Positions 56,711 through 60,000 of a stretch of DNA of 60,000 nucleotides are shown here, in pieces (position 1 is the stretch's first letter; every line of letters starts with the position of its first letter). Under the pieces are notes generated by a model, which worked only from the letters and a program-made list of their open reading frames with translations, did no database searches and was not told where the DNA came from. Source of the stretch: Membranipora membranacea (taxonomy: Eukaryota > Bryozoa > Gymnolaemata > Cheilostomatida > Membraniporidae); assembly GCA_914767715.1 (NCBI GenBank), contig OU612065.1, positions 6,574,001-6,634,000 of the forward strand. The letters are read 5' to 3'. The translations under genes and the position numbers were made by a program.

Positions 56711-59625
56711 ATGGCGGTGAAAGGTGAACATATATGCGCATTCTCCGAAATATCTTACATCGAGACAACTACTGACCACAACTACAAGGTAACATATATA
56801 TACCAAAGCTTCTGCTTCTTTTTAAGATACTGGTTCCCTTTTCTTTCCTTTCATATTGACGTATGGAAATGGCAAAGTAATACCCCTAGATGTGTAAATT
56901 TCGTTCTCAACAGGTCTCGGTAGTTGTTTTATTTCAATTTATACCCTTAATCTTTTTGTAGCACCATAACAGTTGTCCAATAAAATTTTGTCACATTGCG
57001 AGTTAAGCCCAAATTGGTGTTACAAATGGCATGGGTTATTAATTTCTAAGAGATTCTAGATTTGTCTATCAATTTGAAGAATTCTTCACATTTATTACGC
57101 CAGTTTACACAGTGTTTCATTTGCTGGTGGCTATTAGGGTGCAACTCTAAGCAGTACAAAGAATGGAAGATACGCAGTACCTACGCAGTTGAGTTGATGG
57201 TATATCCCTAATCACATTACGGGCATTGCTAGCAGCGGTAGTAAAAGAAAGGGTACAATTATGCAATAGACAGTTTTCTGAGCTATGATCTATGCCTCAA
57301 TTCAGAGTTGTCCTCTCTCCAGTTTGGTACTTTTAACCCACGCCGCATAGGAAAAACGTGCTGAAAGAGGGTTATCATGAAAACTGCTTATGTTAGGATA
57401 AAAATGATTTTTGATTCAGAATCTGCACCATTGAAAACCCTGTGAGACAGGGTTTCCAAATCATTGGAGGCTTGAGTGTTTGATAAATCTTAATTTTAGT
57501 AACAAAATTTATGAAAAATTCAATGCAATTTGTCCGCAAAACTGGCAGAAATTGATATAATTGACTATCCAAATACCAAAATTATTTTCTCAGACTATGT
57601 CACTATCAGTTTTTGATGGTGCAGATTCTGAATCAAAAATCATTTTTATCCTAACATAAGCGGTTTTCAAGATAACCCTCTTTTCTCAGAAAACTGTCTA
57701 TACCTTACTAGATCAAGATCATACAGACCCGGTAAATGTGATTGGATTGCGAGCGGACATTGCTTCTCAACAACAAACCAATCAAACATAATTTATATAT
57801 AATTATTATTGCTGTTGTTGTTGTGGTCGCTGTTGTTGTCATAAATATATATATTGGATTTTTCTGGAGTAGCACAGTATGTGCCTTTATTGTCTTAGTT
57901 ACAGTTGGTGTAGGAAAACTAGCATTAAAAAGTCTCACTATATGCTTATACAACCCTCTCACAGAGCCACATCGTTTGAATCAGATCTAACTCTAAATCG
58001 ACTCACTTATGCGGGATGAACATATTTTATGTATATAGACCTGATATGCTGTAAAATAAACAAAGGTTTGCGTTGATTTCAGAAATGCAGGGCGTTCCAT
58101 GACAGGAAATCATCTCGAGATTTTTATTTCCATTATGTCTTTTGTCATATGATATATGGCATCGGCATATACGGCAACCTATTACCACACGAACATAATA
58201 ATAATGATATGCATGCATAGGAAGAGGTTGTATAGTGGCGACTGTGTTTCCAAGTCATAAGTGCCACTCTTCAACCACTGACAGCTCTAACCCAGCCTGG
58301 AGCATATCGCTACAAGGACGGAGCTTCAGAGCCGAGTGACAGCGTCCTCCTGAATGGAGTTATACCATACTAGAGGGTTCTTTAATCTGCATGCACAATA
58401 CTGTTGTACATACAGAAGACCACCATTTTTTTAAAACCTGATCCGAAGGGACTATGTGTACAGTCAAAGTCGAGGCGACTTTTGGTACTGTGGTATTCAG
58501 TGGTAAGCACGTCTGCCACTTGACCAGCTGGTTGTGAAAGGATATACTTGCTCCAAAAGAGAACAAAAATATCAAATGTTAATCATATTCCGTCTCACTG
58601 TCTCATCTCATCCATACCAGAGACTTACAAACATTCGCTCAGCTTCATTCATTTTCCTCTCGCTGCTGGTCTTTTCACCTATTTTTTGCTTTCAAATTTT
58701 ACATTTAATTGCTCTAGATTTCCTTCTTGAAGGATTTATTTCAGCTAGCTCTAAAACATTCAAGCATTCGCCAAATTATCCCTAGAGCAATCGATCGGGC
58801 CACAAAATAACTAAAAATTTCATCCGTTTACCAATGTTACTCCCATTAGAATGATTTCATCATTTGACATTGCAATTAGCTTATTAAGTTGGCAGATGAG
58901 GCAATGATTGTTTGCTCAAAAAACAAGCTGAAGGATAATACAAGATGATCTAAAGCTTCTCCTTGTAACCTATTCAAAGCAGCTTTCATTGAGCTTTTCT
59001 AATAGCCAGCAGTGCATACTGTAGCTTCTATTGTTGAGATAACCAGTTCTCATATGGTAGCTCCGCTGTTGGATGAACAGTTAAATCTTCATTCTCTAAA
59101 GTATAGCTCGACCTAGAAGATGGATTTGATGCGTCTCTGTTGGGATTATCTAGGACTGGAGACATTTTATGGTTTGACCTGTGTAATTGAAGTTTGATCT
59201 TAATACACACACTGCCTAGATTCTATTAGTGGGGGTGAGTTGTAAATATTATATTTCTTTAATGCATATATCTTTAACCGCAGCACAAAAGAATCAGCAG
59301 CATAGTGCATGTTGTAATCATAAGCTTCAGTAAGGGGTTGCAGAGAGCAGGTTTTTACTTGATTGACTAAGCAGGCCACCTTTATCTAAAGGCTATTGCT
59401 ATTAAAACAACATTTTAGTGACACGTTTCCATTAAGATAACTCTACTCTAAGATACTTTTAATTATGATCATAATTAACGGTTCAACAATAAATAGCGAG
59501 CTTGATTTTACCCTTTTTATTTTCAGATAAGCTCAAAAACGTTGCCATTTTCAACCGGTGAGCATCTGTTATCCCACATGACGACTGTGGCGGTGACACT
59601 CAAAGAACCAGGACACACCAAATAA
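56711..59625 (+). CDS. Candidate small gene: first and last coding exons, unrecognised
   Basis: Exon 56711-56788 begins ATGGCGGTGAAAGGTGAACA in a CpG-containing stretch and reads MAVKGEHICAFSEISYIETT, ending TDHNYK at a GTAACA donor in phase 0. Exon 59527-59625, after the pyrimidine-rich acceptor CCCTTTTTATTTTCAG, reads ISSKTLPFSTGEHLLSHMTT and ends EPGHTK with TAA, also starting in phase 0. If joined directly they give 58 aa; internal exons may be missing. No family recognised. The pairing is inferred from phase and distance only. Confidence 0.35.
57267..57700. mobile_element. MITE family A, copy 2 (434 bp)
   Basis: Termini GACAGTTTTCTGAG are flanked by TA on both sides (57267-57268 and 57699-57700). 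The left arm matches copy 1 (TTGTCCTCTCTCCAGTTTGG, CACGCCGCATAGGAAAAACG). The middle is reversed against copy 1, as expected for insertion in the other direction. The right arm lacks about 85 bp found in copy 1. It lies in the intron of the candidate gene at 56711. Confidence 0.88.
57797..57843. repeat. GTT/GTC-type microsatellite
   Basis: Imperfect (GTT)n with ATT start and GTC interruptions. It produces a false hydrophobic Val/Ile-rich ORF. Confidence 0.7.
59028..59178 (-). CDS. Candidate last coding exon of a - strand gene
   Basis: After the acceptor TTCAATTACACAG, the frame reads SNHKMSPVLDNPNRDASNPS, then SRSSYTLENEDLTVHPTAEL and PYENWLSQQ with a TAG stop (50 codons plus 1 nt). Composition is Ser/Asn/Glu-rich and codon use looks protein-like. 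The remaining exons must lie to the right, at least partly outside the window. No family recognised. It lies antisense inside the intron proposed for the + strand gene. Confidence 0.35.
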
Positions 59626-60000
59626 GAAGGGAGTAGGCAGCCTAATAATGAAGAAATTGAGTCACAAACACTACTCCCGACTACTATTTTGCTGAGGAAC
59701 CACAAATATATACTACTATGGTATGATCAAAAACCAAAAAACCGGTTAATTCATAAGTGATTTTCATGAATGGTATATTATTTTAAATAGCCATTATTTC
59801 AGCACCTGACACCATCATAAACAATCCTATGGATACAAAATTTTCTTTTGCAATCTTTAGTATCTAGAAAATATAAATCTCATGTTTTTTTAGCCAAGCA
59901 GAGGTAACACCGAAATTTGATTGCAAGTATTCACTCCTACTTTTGATCCGATATTATAAAATAATTGTTAAACTCTTTTGTGTCGTACACAATGAAGATT
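59626..60000. other. Right edge, no feature recognised
   Basis: AT-rich DNA. It may hold the 3' UTR of the + strand exon ending at 59625. No exon seen. Confidence 0.3.

Noticed and set aside
57742-57990. Hydrophobic Val/Ile-rich ORF resembling a membrane protein
   Set aside because: The hydrophobic run comes from a GTT-type microsatellite; no splice or family support.

Overview
This is a stretch of animal nuclear DNA. It is AT-rich, its genes are split by GT-AG introns of about 100 bp to 3.5 kb, and it holds bilaterian- or cnidarian-type gene families such as Scratch/Snail zinc fingers, Rab32 and CRIP. There is no bacterial operon structure. Gene spacing is tight and mobile elements are many (CR1/L2-type LINEs, MITEs, foldback elements, tRNA-derived repeats). 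That fits a compact-to-medium invertebrate genome, probably aquatic; I cannot name the species. All gene models were built by hand from open exons, splice sites and phase agreement.

Left third (1-23.2 kb), the gene-rich part. The 3' end of PCIF1/CAPAM (cap-adjacent m6A methyltransferase) runs off the left edge on the + strand. It converges on a Scratch-like zinc-finger repressor on the - strand, whose SNAG peptide sits in a separate 52-nt coding exon. Behind it, also on -, lies the molybdopterin-synthase locus MOCS2. MOCS2A (small ThiS-like subunit) and MOCS2B (large MoaE-like subunit) are arranged bicistronically on one shared exon and are separated by a single in-frame stop plus 9 nt. Diverging from MOCS2 is a 20-exon, 899-aa coiled-coil protein on +. 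It ends 55 bp from the stop codon of MRM2 (mitochondrial 2'-O-rRNA methyltransferase) on -.

Middle (23.2-42.7 kb). Repeat-rich DNA surrounds two small well-resolved genes on the - strand: CRIP1 (76-aa LIM protein, complete in four coding exons) and Rab32/38 (five coding exons; the exon with the start codon was not found). Repeats here include a 208-bp MITE, a 1.5-kb foldback element holding the 3' end of a LINE, one copy of a two-copy MITE family, and a 730-bp near-perfect palindrome.

Right third (42.7-60 kb). A decayed LINE ORF1 on -, itself broken by a TTAA-flanked MITE, stands next to an almost full-length PHD-finger-type LINE on +. That LINE has one premature stop and an altered endonuclease residue. 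Beyond it are exons of a + strand gene I do not recognise (50.0-55.2 kb), which seems to have two alternative 3' ends. There are also a tRNA-like pol III unit inside a 2.3-kb inverted-repeat interval, a second copy of the MITE family, and isolated candidate first or last exons of further genes on both strands.

The genes do not form one pathway. The recurring themes are RNA modification (PCIF1, MRM2), cofactor synthesis (MOCS2), and heavy remodelling of introns and intergenic DNA by nested mobile elements.
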